Assembly: GCA_964619125.1 (NCBI GenBank)
Contig: CAZUCA010000008.1
Coordinates: 8,989 to 72,988, forward strand
Reading direction: 5' to 3'
Length of the DNA: 64,000 nucleotides
Source of the DNA: Owenweeksia sp964619125
Lineage (GTDB): Bacteria > Bacteroidota > Bacteroidia > Flavobacteriales > Schleiferiaceae
A program made the position numbers and the translations under genes. The notes beneath the pieces were generated by a model. That model saw nothing but the letters and a program-made list of their open reading frames with translations. It ran no database searches and was not told the origin of the DNA. Of this stretch, positions 24,186 to 32,965 are shown piece by piece; position 1 is the stretch's first letter, and each line of letters begins with the position of its first letter.

Positions 24186-25181
24186 TTAATTAGGATCATA
24201 AGCCCACTTAAGGTATAGCGATCCCCAGGTGAATCCGCCGCCGAATGAGGCGAAAATCAGATTGTCACCTTTCTTTAATTTTTTCTCATAATCCCAAAGG
24301 CACAAGGGCAAAGTACCATTGGTAGTATTGCCATAACGGTCAATGTTGAGCATTACCTTATCCTCACTAATGCCCATACGATTAGCCGTAGCGCTGATAA
24401 TTCGCTTATTAGCCTGGTGAGGGACCAGGTAAGCAACATCATCCGCCACCAAATCGTTGCGCTTCATTATTTCCTCACAGGCATCGGCCATATTGGTAAC
24501 GGCAAACTTAAACACCTGTTGACCCTCCTGGTGCACAAAATGCTCATGGCGGGCCAGTCTTTCAGGGGTTGCCGGGTACATGGAACCGCCGGCTTTGATG
24601 TAGAGGAATTCCCGTCCTTTACCATCGCTGCGCAGGTTAGCATCCTGTAAACCCAGGCCTTCGCTGTTGGGTTCGAGCAGTACCGCACCGGCACCATCGC
24701 CAAAAATCACACAGGTAGTGCGATCGGTATAGTCAATTATCGAAGACATCTTATCGGCCCCGATTACCAGCACTTTTTTATAGCGACCTGACTCAATAAA
24801 CTGAGATCCGGTAGCGAGGCCATAAAGGAAGCCTGAGCAGGCCGCCTGCAGGTCAAAGCCAAAGGCATTGGTAGCACCAATTTGGGTAGCGATATATACG
24901 GCCGTGCTGGCCACCGGCATATCGGCAGTGGCGGTGCTGCAAATCACCAGGTCGATTTCCTCTGGATTAATACCGGATTTTTCGATCACTTCCTTGGCGG
25001 CTTTGATGCCCATAAAAGAAGTTCCGAGACCTTCACCTTTAAGGATGCGTCGCTCTTTGATGCCCGTACGGGTGGTGATCCACTCATCAGTGGTATCCAC
25101 CATGGTTTCGAGCACCTGGTTGGTAAGGCGATAATCGGGAATATATCCGCCTACGGCGGTAATTGCGGCTGTTGGATTCAT
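24186..25181 (-). CDS. fabH: 3-oxoacyl-ACP synthase III
   Basis: 331 residues. The catalytic triad is visible: Cys in LQAACSGFLYGLAT (~118), His in LVPHQANKRII (~253), and Asn in DRYGNTTNGTLP (~284). The CoA-binding arginine region DEWITTRTGIKERRI is near 35. It condenses acetyl-CoA, or branched acyl-CoA in many Bacteroidota, with malonyl-ACP to start fatty acid synthesis. Its start overlaps the plsX stop by 4 bp. The branched-chain oxoacid dehydrogenase at 54493 could supply branched primers; that link is inference. Confidence 0.96.
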   Translation of the reverse strand: MNPTAAITAVGGYIPDYRLTNQVLETMVDTTDEWITTRTGIKERRILKGEGLGTSFMGIKAAKEVIEKSGINPEEIDLVICSTATADMPVASTAVYIATQIGATNAFGFDLQAACSGFLYGLATGSQFIESGRYKKVLVIGADKMSSIIDYTDRTTCVIFGDGAGAVLLEPNSEGLGLQDANLRSDGKGREFLYIKAGGSMYPATPERLARHEHFVHQEGQQVFKFAVTNMADACEEIMKRNDLVADDVAYLVPHQANKRIISATANRMGISEDKVMLNIDRYGNTTNGTLPLCLWDYEKKLKKGDNLIFASFGGGFTWGSLYLKWAYDPN

Positions 25182-26122
25182 TCGTTTGAGATTGCCTTTT
25201 TAATTTTTTCAGCCAGGCTGGCGCGAGCTACCTTCTCGGTAGTAAGTATCATATTGTAAATGGCTGACGCGCCTGACACGCCATGTCCGAGAATAACGTT
25301 ACCGTTGATACCCAGTACCGGACTTCCTCCATAATTCTCGTAATTAAACTTATCGAGGAATTCATCCTGCACACCGCGCTCTTTTATCATGTGATAAAAG
25401 CCTTCGGCCTGCTTGAGGAAAACATTTCCGGTAAAACCATCACATACGGTAACGTCTACCTGCTGATGGTAGAAGTCCCGTGCTTCAAGATTGCCAACAA
25501 AATTAATTTCTGGATTGGACAGCAAGAGCTCATAAGCCTTTTGGTAGAGCAGGCTACCTTTGCCGGCTTCGCTGCCGGTATTGAGCAAGGCCACCCGGGG
25601 TTGGGCTACCCCCAGAATTTCGCGGGCATAAATATCACCCAAGCGGGCAAATTCCACCAACAACTCCGGTCGCGCATCTACATTGATACCAACATCGAGC
25701 AGGGTGTTGAAATTGCCATCAGTACGGGGAAAGGAGCTCAGCACACAAGGACGGCTAATGCCTGCTATCGTTTTCAGATAGTTCATCGCCCCCACCATAA
25801 CGGCACCGCTATTTCCGGCACTGGCAAAGGCGTCAAGCTTTTTGGCCGCCATGGCCTGATAGGCTACGTTAATGGTGGCGTTCCTTTTTTGTTGCAGGGC
25901 CTTCACCGGGTGCTCATCCATGCTCACTGCCTCCTCGGCAGCCAGCAGGTGAAGCTGTGATGAATTATGTACCTGAGCAATAAAGTCCGACACTCTTTGC
26001 TGCGGTCCTACCAGGTGGAGTTGTGTATCAGGCTGTAGCTGAGGGAGAACTTTTTCGACCCCATCAAAAACAGCTTGGGGGGCAAAGTCCCCCCCTAATA
26101 TATCAACTGCAATATCTACCAT
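25178..26122 (-). CDS. plsX: Phosphate acyltransferase PlsX
   Basis: 314 residues, standard length. Motifs: VDIAVDILGGDFAPQAVFDG at the start, AFASAGNSGAVMVGAM, LLDVGINVDARPELLVEFA, GNLEARDFYHQQVDVTVCDG and TGNVFLKQAEG. It makes acyl-phosphate from acyl-ACP for glycerol-3-phosphate acylation by PlsY. Overlaps fabH by 4 bp and follows rpmF by 41 bp, the conserved bacterial rpmF-plsX-fabH order. Confidence 0.96.
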   Translation of the reverse strand: MVDIAVDILGGDFAPQAVFDGVEKVLPQLQPDTQLHLVGPQQRVSDFIAQVHNSSQLHLLAAEEAVSMDEHPVKALQQKRNATINVAYQAMAAKKLDAFASAGNSGAVMVGAMNYLKTIAGISRPCVLSSFPRTDGNFNTLLDVGINVDARPELLVEFARLGDIYAREILGVAQPRVALLNTGSEAGKGSLLYQKAYELLLSNPEINFVGNLEARDFYHQQVDVTVCDGFTGNVFLKQAEGFYHMIKERGVQDEFLDKFNYENYGGSPVLGINGNVILGHGVSGASAIYNMILTTEKVARASLAEKIKKAISNE

Positions 26123-26163
26123 ATAACAAAAGGTAGTTACTCACTACCTTTTCTAAGTATACG

Positions 26164-26355
26164 CTATGCTGCCTCTTCTTTTTCCAGTACTACCTTTCCT
26201 TTGTAGTACATCTTGCCCTCGTGCCAGTAAGCACGGTGATACAAGTGAGGCTCTCCGGTATTAGGGCATACTGCGATGGTAGGGGCAGTAGCTTTGTAAT
26301 GAGTTCTACGCTTGTCTCTTCTTGTTTTAGACTGTCTGCGCTTAGGATGTGCCAT
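26164..26355 (-). CDS. rpmF: 50S ribosomal protein L32
   Basis: 63 residues. MAHPKRRQSKTRRDKRRTHY is the unmistakable basic L32 N-terminus, followed by CPNTGEPHLYHRAYWHEGKM. Only one cysteine remains of the zinc-ribbon set, so this is the zinc-free form. Sits 25 bp after the DUF177 gene and before plsX. Confidence 0.97.
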   Translation of the reverse strand: MAHPKRRQSKTRRDKRRTHYKATAPTIAVCPNTGEPHLYHRAYWHEGKMYYKGKVVLEKEEAA

Positions 26356-26380
26356 TTTTATCTACGTCTTTAAAAAATTC

Positions 26381-26917
26381 TTATTCCAAAAGTTTTTTCA
26401 GTTGTTCCCAGCGGGGATCCACCTGATCATCTTCATCAATACGATCTGAAGTTCGCTGCTCTTCATATCGCTCCAATTGTGCTAATATTTCCTGACCTTT
26501 CTCGCCGTTTTCCACCGCGGGGCTGATGCGTTTGAGCGGTATCGACAAGACCACCGCCTCATAGAGGTACTGGCCAATGTTTACCGTGTGCTCGCCATGT
26601 GGAATAATGAGCAGATCCTCATTGGAATCGTCATACTCATCCCCAAACTTCACCACCAATCTAATTTCATTTGCCACCGGCAAATCAAAAGGCTCATTGG
26701 TAATATCACAGGGAATAATAACCTGGCCTTCTGTAATCAGCGTAAATTCCAGGCTGTTTTCCTTCTTCACCAAGCCTACCCGGGCAGTGATGCGAGCATT
26801 CTCAAACTCGTCGTAGCCAAAAAGGTCGAAGAACTCATCATTCAATTGAAAGTCAAATGAATGCTCTCCTAACTTCAGACCCAAGAACTTAATATCAAAA
26901 GCCTTTAAATCCTTCAT
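26381..26917 (-). CDS. DUF177 (YceD-like) protein
   Basis: 178 residues. The position directly before rpmF and the pattern (FDFQLNDEFF, CDITNEPFDLPV, acidic patch EDDQVDPRWEQLKKLLE at the C-terminus) fit the DUF177/YceD family. The family is linked to large-subunit rRNA accumulation in plants and bacteria, and to fatty acid gene control by location. Conserved ending DPRWEQLKKL is typical. First gene of the lipid operon, with its own -7 box. Confidence 0.9.
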   Translation of the reverse strand: MKDLKAFDIKFLGLKLGEHSFDFQLNDEFFDLFGYDEFENARITARVGLVKKENSLEFTLITEGQVIIPCDITNEPFDLPVANEIRLVVKFGDEYDDSNEDLLIIPHGEHTVNIGQYLYEAVVLSIPLKRISPAVENGEKGQEILAQLERYEEQRTSDRIDEDDQVDPRWEQLKKLLE

Positions 26918-26946
26918 CGTAAATTCCCTCTCGAAGTTAGAGCCGG

Positions 26947-26954
26947 CAAAGATA
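26947..26954 (-). promoter_or_regulatory. -7 promoter box of the lipid operon (TATCTTTG)
   Basis: Minus-strand TATCTTTG, exact TAnnTTTG match, 30 nt upstream of the DUF177 start. TTTTGG lies about 15 nt further up, slightly close for a -33 element. Confidence 0.55.
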
Positions 26955-26995
26955 TAAAATCTTTTAATCCAAAATATTAGCCCCTAAAATATCTT

Positions 26996-28027
26996 TCAGC
27001 TAAGGGGGTTGGCCGTTATCTCACTGGTTACCTTACGGTTCCGAACCAGCTCGCTTGCCATATAAACTGCATGCCGAAAGGAAGATTCATCGGCAATTCC
27101 TTTACCGGCAATGTCAAATCCGGTACCGTGATCGGGACTGGTGCGGATAATAGGGAGTCCGGCTGAGTAGTTTACTCCCTGACCAAAGCTCAATGATTTA
27201 AAGGCCACCAGGCCCTGATCATGGTACATCGCCAATACGGCGTCGTATTGCTTATGCTTTTGGGCACCAAAAAAACTGTCGGCCGGAAAGGGGCCAAATG
27301 CCATGATTCCCTTTTCAAAGGCGTGCTGTACCGCCGGTTTAACCAGGTCGTCGTCTTCAGTACCGATCACCCCGCCATCACCGGCATGTGGATTAAGGGC
27401 CAGCACCGCAATTTTGGCCTTTTTAATATGGAAGTCGTTTCTGAGACTCTTGTCAATCAAGCGGAGCTTGTTGCTGATGAGCTTTTGTGACAGGGCGCTG
27501 CTGACGGCGGCAAGGGGTATGTGCACCGTAGCCAGGGTCATCTTCATCTCCTCACTGGCAAGCATCATAATAGCCTCTGCCTGATAGCGGTTTTCCAGAA
27601 AATCGGTGTGGCCGGTGTGCTTAAACTCGCCACTCTGAATACTGTGCTTGTGAATAGGGGCGGTAACCAGGGCCTGAATTTTACCGGCATCAAGCGCATC
27701 ACAGGCCTTCTGCAGTGACCGGAGGGCATATTCTCCTACCTGTTTATCTTCCTTGCCCAGCTCGAGGTTCACCTCTTCCTTCCAACAGTTGAGCAGATTA
27801 CACTTCTGCTCATGCAACTTGTCCAGATCATTGATAATATGAAAGCTGAAATCGCCCATATCCAGTGCCTTGCGGTGGTAGCTTGCCACCTTGGAGCTGG
27901 CAAAGACCACCGGGGTGCACAGTTCGAGCATCTCTTCGTTGGCAAAGGTTTTCATGATGATCTCCATGCCAATGCCGTTGAGATCGCCACATGAAATACC
28001 AATTACTGGTTTAGCGGTAGCCGTCAT
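26996..28027 (-). CDS. pdxA: 4-hydroxythreonine-4-phosphate dehydrogenase
   Basis: 343 residues. Begins with KPVIGISCGDLNGIGMEI, the conserved PdxA opening (normally GDPxGIGPE). Metal-ligand histidines lie in HTGHTDFLE, ALNPHAGDGGVIG and LAMYHDQGLV. The substrate region reads RTSPDHGTGFDIAGKG. It oxidises 4-phosphohydroxy-threonine in the DXP-dependent branch of pyridoxal phosphate synthesis, which also needs the DXP made by dxs at 34567. Its start overlaps the pepA stop by 4 bp, so it is translated from the pepA transcript. Confidence 0.95.
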   Translation of the reverse strand: MTATAKPVIGISCGDLNGIGMEIIMKTFANEEMLELCTPVVFASSKVASYHRKALDMGDFSFHIINDLDKLHEQKCNLLNCWKEEVNLELGKEDKQVGEYALRSLQKACDALDAGKIQALVTAPIHKHSIQSGEFKHTGHTDFLENRYQAEAIMMLASEEMKMTLATVHIPLAAVSSALSQKLISNKLRLIDKSLRNDFHIKKAKIAVLALNPHAGDGGVIGTEDDDLVKPAVQHAFEKGIMAFGPFPADSFFGAQKHKQYDAVLAMYHDQGLVAFKSLSFGQGVNYSAGLPIIRTSPDHGTGFDIAGKGIADESSFRHAVYMASELVRNRKVTSEITANPLS

Positions 28028-29454
28028 CGGGTCATCGATTTCACATAGTCATAAATAAGACGAACCCCAACGCCGGTACCCCCTCGCAGACGATAATGAT
28101 CATCGGCATCGAGAAAAGCCGGACCGGCGATATCGAGGTGAATCCATGGGTAACTGGTAAATCTTTTCAGGAAGCGACCAGCAGTAATGGCGCCGCCCTC
28201 GCGACCGCCGATATTTTTCTGATCGGCCACACTGGACTTGAGCAAATCATCATACTCATCCCAAAAAGGCAACTCAGCCACTCTTTCGTAAACTTCTTCC
28301 CCGCTTCGCTTTAACTGGCTCAGCTCTTTTTCACCGGCAGTTCCCATGGCCACCACTCCATACTTACCTACTGCCATGGCCGCGGCACCGGTGAGGGTTG
28401 CCAAATCGATAACTAATTCAGGTTTTAATTTTCCGGCATAGGCGAGAGCGTCAGCCAGAATCATCCGGCCCTCGGCATCGGTATTCAGCACCTCTACGGT
28501 AGAACCATCGTACATGGTAATAACATCACCAGGCACATAGGCATTTTCGCCCGGGCGGTTATCGGTAGCCGGGATCAGGCCAATAACTTCCACTGGTAAC
28601 TTGTTTTCGGCGATCGCCACCATGGCGCCTATTACCGCTGCCGAACCACTCATATCACTCTTCATTGAATCCATAGAGTTGGCAGTGGGCTTTAGGCTCA
28701 TACCACCGGTGTCATATACTACCCCCTTACCTACCAGAACCACAGGCTGGCTGTTGACAGCATTAGATGGGCTATATTTGAGAATACTGAAGGTGGGTGG
28801 ATCCTGGCTACCCCTGTTTACTGCCAGCAAGCCCCCCATTTTAAGGGTTTGAATGCGCTTTTTATTGAGCACTTCCACTTCAAAACCACTACTTTGCCCG
28901 GCTTTAACGGCTTCATTGGCCAATTGGGTGGCGGTAAGGAAACTGAGGGGTTCATTTATAAGGTCACGGGAGAGATATACTCCTTTGACAACAGCATTGA
29001 GCTCCGCCACCCGGCGATCAGCTAATTTGTCAATATTTATCTGGCTCAGCTTTAAACGCCGCTTATCCCGGTCACTGTAATATTTCAAAAACTGATAGGC
29101 TCCAAGGGCCATTCCTTCCGCAAAATAATAGCCATCCTCCGGATCACGCAATGGGGATATATTTACCTCTTCCGGATTAGTAGCCTTAAGCATGCGCAGC
29201 AACTTATTGCCATTGAGGCGCAATTTTTCCTGAAAAACAGATGTACTCAGATCAGCCTGGCTAATCTTTACGAAATACAGAAAGCGAGGGAAGCGATTTA
29301 TGCGGGCAATGCGAAACTTTTCTTCCTGGTCAACCGACTCAAGGTAAGCCCGTTCACTTTCTGACAATTGTAAAAAGTCTAAATCTTCACTATTCTCGTA
29401 TAGATAAACAATGCTTTCATCTGGTTTAAAACCTTTGGCAGCGTTTATTTGCAT
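28024..29454 (-). CDS. pepA: Leucyl aminopeptidase, family M17
   Basis: 476 residues from ATG 29454 (MQINAAKGFKPDESIVYL); the frame continues 18 codons upstream, across the promoter box, so that start is rejected. Metal-binding signatures: VLVGKGVVYDTGGMSLKP, MKSDMSGSAAV, NTDAEGRMILADALAYA (the M17 motif NTDAEGR) and GGREGGAITAGRFL. Cytosolic, two-zinc or manganese exopeptidase that removes N-terminal residues. Leads a two-gene unit with pdxA. Confidence 0.95.
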   Translation of the reverse strand: MQINAAKGFKPDESIVYLYENSEDLDFLQLSESERAYLESVDQEEKFRIARINRFPRFLYFVKISQADLSTSVFQEKLRLNGNKLLRMLKATNPEEVNISPLRDPEDGYYFAEGMALGAYQFLKYYSDRDKRRLKLSQINIDKLADRRVAELNAVVKGVYLSRDLINEPLSFLTATQLANEAVKAGQSSGFEVEVLNKKRIQTLKMGGLLAVNRGSQDPPTFSILKYSPSNAVNSQPVVLVGKGVVYDTGGMSLKPTANSMDSMKSDMSGSAAVIGAMVAIAENKLPVEVIGLIPATDNRPGENAYVPGDVITMYDGSTVEVLNTDAEGRMILADALAYAGKLKPELVIDLATLTGAAAMAVGKYGVVAMGTAGEKELSQLKRSGEEVYERVAELPFWDEYDDLLKSSVADQKNIGGREGGAITAGRFLKRFTSYPWIHLDIAGPAFLDADDHYRLRGGTGVGVRLIYDYVKSMTR

Positions 29455-29478
29455 GGTAGATATTCTTAAATTTGATAA

Positions 29479-29486
29479 CAAAAGTA
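29479..29486 (-). promoter_or_regulatory. -7 promoter box of pepA-pdxA (TACTTTTG)
   Basis: Minus-strand TACTTTTG, exact match, 25 nt upstream of the pepA ATG. No good -33 TTG at the usual distance. Confidence 0.5.
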
Positions 29487-29599
29487 TTATTAATCGGGGC
29501 AACTTCACTGCCGTTGGGCACTCGGTAAAATAAGCACCCTCAAAATGAAGTTATAGAAAAGCGTAAAAGCTTGAATGAGCGGATTTTGAACATTAGCTA

Positions 29600-32356
29600 A
29601 TGAAACATTTTCTTACCACTATACTTTTTCTTCTTCTGGCCTTCGGCTTGCGCGCTACCCATAACCGGGCAGGTGAAATAACCTATCGATGGAAAAGCGG
29701 GCGCACCTACGACGTTACCATTACCACCTATACCCGCAGTACTGTGCAAGCAGACAGGTGCGAGCTTGAATTGTTTTGGGGCGATGGCACCAGCACTTCA
29801 CTGAACCGAGTTAACGGCCCCCCCGGTTGTGATAATGGTGGCCGCGGTGAAATTATTGCCCCTGATATTAAGAGGAACATTTACGAGGGCACCCACACCT
29901 ACCTGGCCGATGGCAGCTATATTCTCTATTTTGAAGACCCTAACCGCAACGCCGGAGTACGCAATATTTTACAGTCCGTTACGGTACCCTTTTATGTGCA
30001 AAGTGAGCTGGTGATAAGCGCCGGCTTCGGGCCCAACAACAGCCCGGTACTCACAAACGAACCCATCGATGATGGCTGTGTGGGCCAGCGTTTCGAGCAC
30101 AGTGCCGGAGCCTATAACAATGACAAAGATAGTCTCAGCTATCGCCTGGTAGACTGCCGTACCAGCGGCGGTATGTCTATTACCACTACCTACGACCCCA
30201 ATTTTGTAAAGGACTCAGTAAAGATCGACCCTTACTCCGGCTTGTTGGTTTGGGACAGCCCCCGTGAAATAGGGGAGTACAACTTTGCCTTTGAAATCAG
30301 CGAGTGGCGAAAAAATAGTGCCGGTCAATTTGTGAAGATTGGTTATGTAGTGCGTGATATGCAGGTAACCATCAACAACTGTGAGGAAAAGCAAAACGAC
30401 GTGCTGATGATCAACGAGCCGCCGGAACTGGACTCACTGGGCCCATTTTGTGTGAAAGCAGGCGAAACTATTTCATTTACCGTTACGGCCGTCGATTCAC
30501 AGTTTACCAGCACCTACGTACGAAACAGCAGTGGTGAAATTATTGACACCGTAGAGGCCAAGGTTGCCGACCCCATTACCCTGACCGCCTTTGGTGGCCC
30601 CTTCGTGGTGAGCAACCCGGCCACATTCCCCGAGGTGACTGGGGTAGGCACTGTGAGCAGCCAGTTTGAATGGGTTACCAACTGCGAAAATGTGCGCAAG
30701 CAACCTTACTATGCCACCTTCTCCGCCAAGGATGATCCCAGTGCCCGCAACGCCACCTTCACGCCCCTGGTCGATCTCTTTTCGGTGGAAATAACGGTGG
30801 TGGCACCGGGGCCTGAAAACCCACTGGCCGTCCCCAATGGCGATGTGATTAACCTCAGCTGGGACCCCAGCATTTGTACTGATGATGTGGTAGGCTATGA
30901 TATCTATCGCCGGGAGTCATCCTATGGCTTTGTGCCCGATCAATGTGAAACCGGTGTGCCCGAATACACTGGCTATCGCTATATTGGCAGCACCCCTGAC
31001 CTCAATACCACCAATTACACCGACACCAGCCAACTGCTGCGCGGCGTGGAGTATTGTTATATGGTGGTGGTCACCTTTTCAGATGGCGCCGAAAGTTATG
31101 CCTCCGAAGAATTTTGTGCCGCTTTGGAGCTGAATGCACCCATGATGACCAACGTGGACGTTATCAGCACTGACCCCAGTACGGGCGAAATTGAAGTCAA
31201 GTGGATCGCCCCGCCGGTACTCGATTCAGTTCAGTTTCCCGGCCCTTACTCCTATAAACTTTTCCGAAGCCAGGGCATTGGCGGTACTGAATACAGTGAA
31301 ATTGCCACCTTAAACGGCGGCCTTAATGACACTTTTTACAGCGATCAAAACCTCAATACCGAAGATGTCGGCTGGCGCTACAAGGTAGAGCTGTATTATG
31401 GGCCCGACAGTAAACTGCTGGCGCCTTCAGATCCTGCCAGTAGTGTGTTTCTCAATATCAGCCCGGTAGACAAGGCCAATGTTCTCCGAGCCAGCCACAA
31501 CACTCCCTGGCGCAATAGCAGCTTTATTGTATTTCGCGAAGAGCCTACCGGCAGCAACAATTTTGAAATCCTCGACACCTCCTTTACGGCTGTTTACGTA
31601 GATACCGGTCTGGTTAATGGTGAAAACTACTGCTATTACATCCGTGCCATCGGGGCGTATACCGCTAGTGACTCACTGCCGGCACCTCTGATTAACCACT
31701 CACAAATCAATTGCGCCGCGCCCCTCGATACCACCGCCCCTTGTTCACCTCTGGTTAGTGGTGATTACAACTGCGAGGGTGACTACCTGCGCATTAGCTG
31801 GGAGCAACCAGCCGACTCAGGTTGCGCAGATGTGATTGTAGCTTACAACATCTACTATAAATCTACCATTGATGGAGAGTACACCGAGCCCCTGGCCACA
31901 GTAACCAATGGCAATAGTTTTGAGATTCAAAATGAAACCGTAGTGGGCTGCTATGCCGTAACGGCAGTTGACGATGCCGGTAGTGACCCCAACGGTTCAC
32001 CCAATGAAAGTGCCTTCAGCTTAGACTTCTGTGTAGAACCTTGTCCGCAGATTGACTTTCCCAATGTGTTTACCCCCAACTCCGACGGCATTAATGACTT
32101 TTTCACCTCTGAAGGCGCCCGCAATATTGCCGAACTCCGCATGGAGATTTTCAATCGCTGGGGAGTAAAAGTGTATGAATCGTTAAGCCCCGAGGACTTT
32201 TTCTCAAATGGCTGGGATGGCACCGACATGAATACCGGTGAAAAATGCGCAGATGGTGTATACTACTATGTTTGTATTTACTCACCGCTCAGCCTCAGTG
32301 TAGCCACCCAGCAGGAGGCCTCGGGATTTGTACATTTGCTGCGCTCAAATAAATAG
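29600..32356 (+). CDS. Type IX-secreted surface protein with Fn3-like modules
   Basis: 918 residues. Signal peptide MKHFLTTILFLLLAFGLRA, mature start THNRAGEITYRWKSG. It is a diverged member of the family seen at 14656-22165, keeping NNSPVL near 152, DKDSLSYRLVDC and VVRDMQVTINNC near 260. Residues ~400-800 contain repeated fibronectin type III-like stretches (NLSWDPSICTDDVVGYDIYR, GEIEVKWIAPPVLD, LRISWEQPADSGCADVIVAY). The C-terminal ~100 residues are the type B sorting domain: DFPNVFTPNSDGINDFF, EIFNRWGVKVYE, NGWDGTDMNTG, CADGVYYY. Expected at the cell surface; ligand unknown. Only 3 bp separate its stop from the riboflavin synthase start. Confidence 0.87.
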   Translation: MKHFLTTILFLLLAFGLRATHNRAGEITYRWKSGRTYDVTITTYTRSTVQADRCELELFWGDGTSTSLNRVNGPPGCDNGGRGEIIAPDIKRNIYEGTHTYLADGSYILYFEDPNRNAGVRNILQSVTVPFYVQSELVISAGFGPNNSPVLTNEPIDDGCVGQRFEHSAGAYNNDKDSLSYRLVDCRTSGGMSITTTYDPNFVKDSVKIDPYSGLLVWDSPREIGEYNFAFEISEWRKNSAGQFVKIGYVVRDMQVTINNCEEKQNDVLMINEPPELDSLGPFCVKAGETISFTVTAVDSQFTSTYVRNSSGEIIDTVEAKVADPITLTAFGGPFVVSNPATFPEVTGVGTVSSQFEWVTNCENVRKQPYYATFSAKDDPSARNATFTPLVDLFSVEITVVAPGPENPLAVPNGDVINLSWDPSICTDDVVGYDIYRRESSYGFVPDQCETGVPEYTGYRYIGSTPDLNTTNYTDTSQLLRGVEYCYMVVVTFSDGAESYASEEFCAALELNAPMMTNVDVISTDPSTGEIEVKWIAPPVLDSVQFPGPYSYKLFRSQGIGGTEYSEIATLNGGLNDTFYSDQNLNTEDVGWRYKVELYYGPDSKLLAPSDPASSVFLNISPVDKANVLRASHNTPWRNSSFIVFREEPTGSNNFEILDTSFTAVYVDTGLVNGENYCYYIRAIGAYTASDSLPAPLINHSQINCAAPLDTTAPCSPLVSGDYNCEGDYLRISWEQPADSGCADVIVAYNIYYKSTIDGEYTEPLATVTNGNSFEIQNETVVGCYAVTAVDDAGSDPNGSPNESAFSLDFCVEPCPQIDFPNVFTPNSDGINDFFTSEGARNIAELRMEIFNRWGVKVYESLSPEDFFSNGWDGTDMNTGEKCADGVYYYVCIYSPLSLSVATQQEASGFVHLLRSNK

Positions 32357-32359
32357 AAG

Positions 32360-32965
32360 ATGTTTACCGGTATAGTTGAAGAAGTTGGTACGGTAACCAG
32401 CATTACCCGCGAGGAGGAAAATATTCACATTGAGGTAAAAGCCTCCTTTACCCCGGAGCTTACCATCGACCAAAGTATTGCTCACCACGGTGCTTGTCTT
32501 ACCGTGGTTAAGCTGGCCGATGACCGCTATACGGTTACTGCCATCCAGGAAACCCTTGACCGGACCAACCTCGGTACTTTGGGCGTGGGCTCACCCATAA
32601 ATCTTGAGCGCTGCATGATAGCCGGTTCCCGTCTCGATGGCCATATTGTTCAAGGCCATGTAGACCAGTGTGGTACCTGCCTGAAGGTTGAAGAACTGGA
32701 TGGATCGTGGAAATTTCACTTCAGTTATCAACCGGGCGAAAGTGAGCTTACGGTTCCCAAGGGTTCCATTACCATTAATGGCGTTAGCCTTACGGTGGTT
32801 GATGCCGCAGAGGATCGCTTTTCGGTAGCTATTATCCCCTATACTTACGAGCATACCACTTTTAAGCACCTGAAAGCAGGCGACCGGGTAAACCTGGAGT
32901 TTGATATAATCGGAAAATACGTAGCACGAATACTAGCCCTGCGTTCTCAGAAAGGCAGTGCGTAA
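32360..32965 (+). CDS. ribE: Riboflavin synthase, alpha chain
   Basis: 201 residues with the duplicated lumazine-binding barrel. Repeat 1 starts MFTGIVEEVGTVTSI and includes HHGACLTV. Repeat 2 starts about residue 94 (LDGHIVQGHVDQCGT) and includes KGSITINGVSLTV. It dismutates two 6,7-dimethyl-8-ribityllumazine molecules into riboflavin. It starts 3 bp after the surface-protein stop with no terminator between, so it may be read from that transcript. Its last 33 bp overlap the convergent dxs gene. Confidence 0.95.
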   Translation: MFTGIVEEVGTVTSITREEENIHIEVKASFTPELTIDQSIAHHGACLTVVKLADDRYTVTAIQETLDRTNLGTLGVGSPINLERCMIAGSRLDGHIVQGHVDQCGTCLKVEELDGSWKFHFSYQPGESELTVPKGSITINGVSLTVVDAAEDRFSVAIIPYTYEHTTFKHLKAGDRVNLEFDIIGKYVARILALRSQKGSA

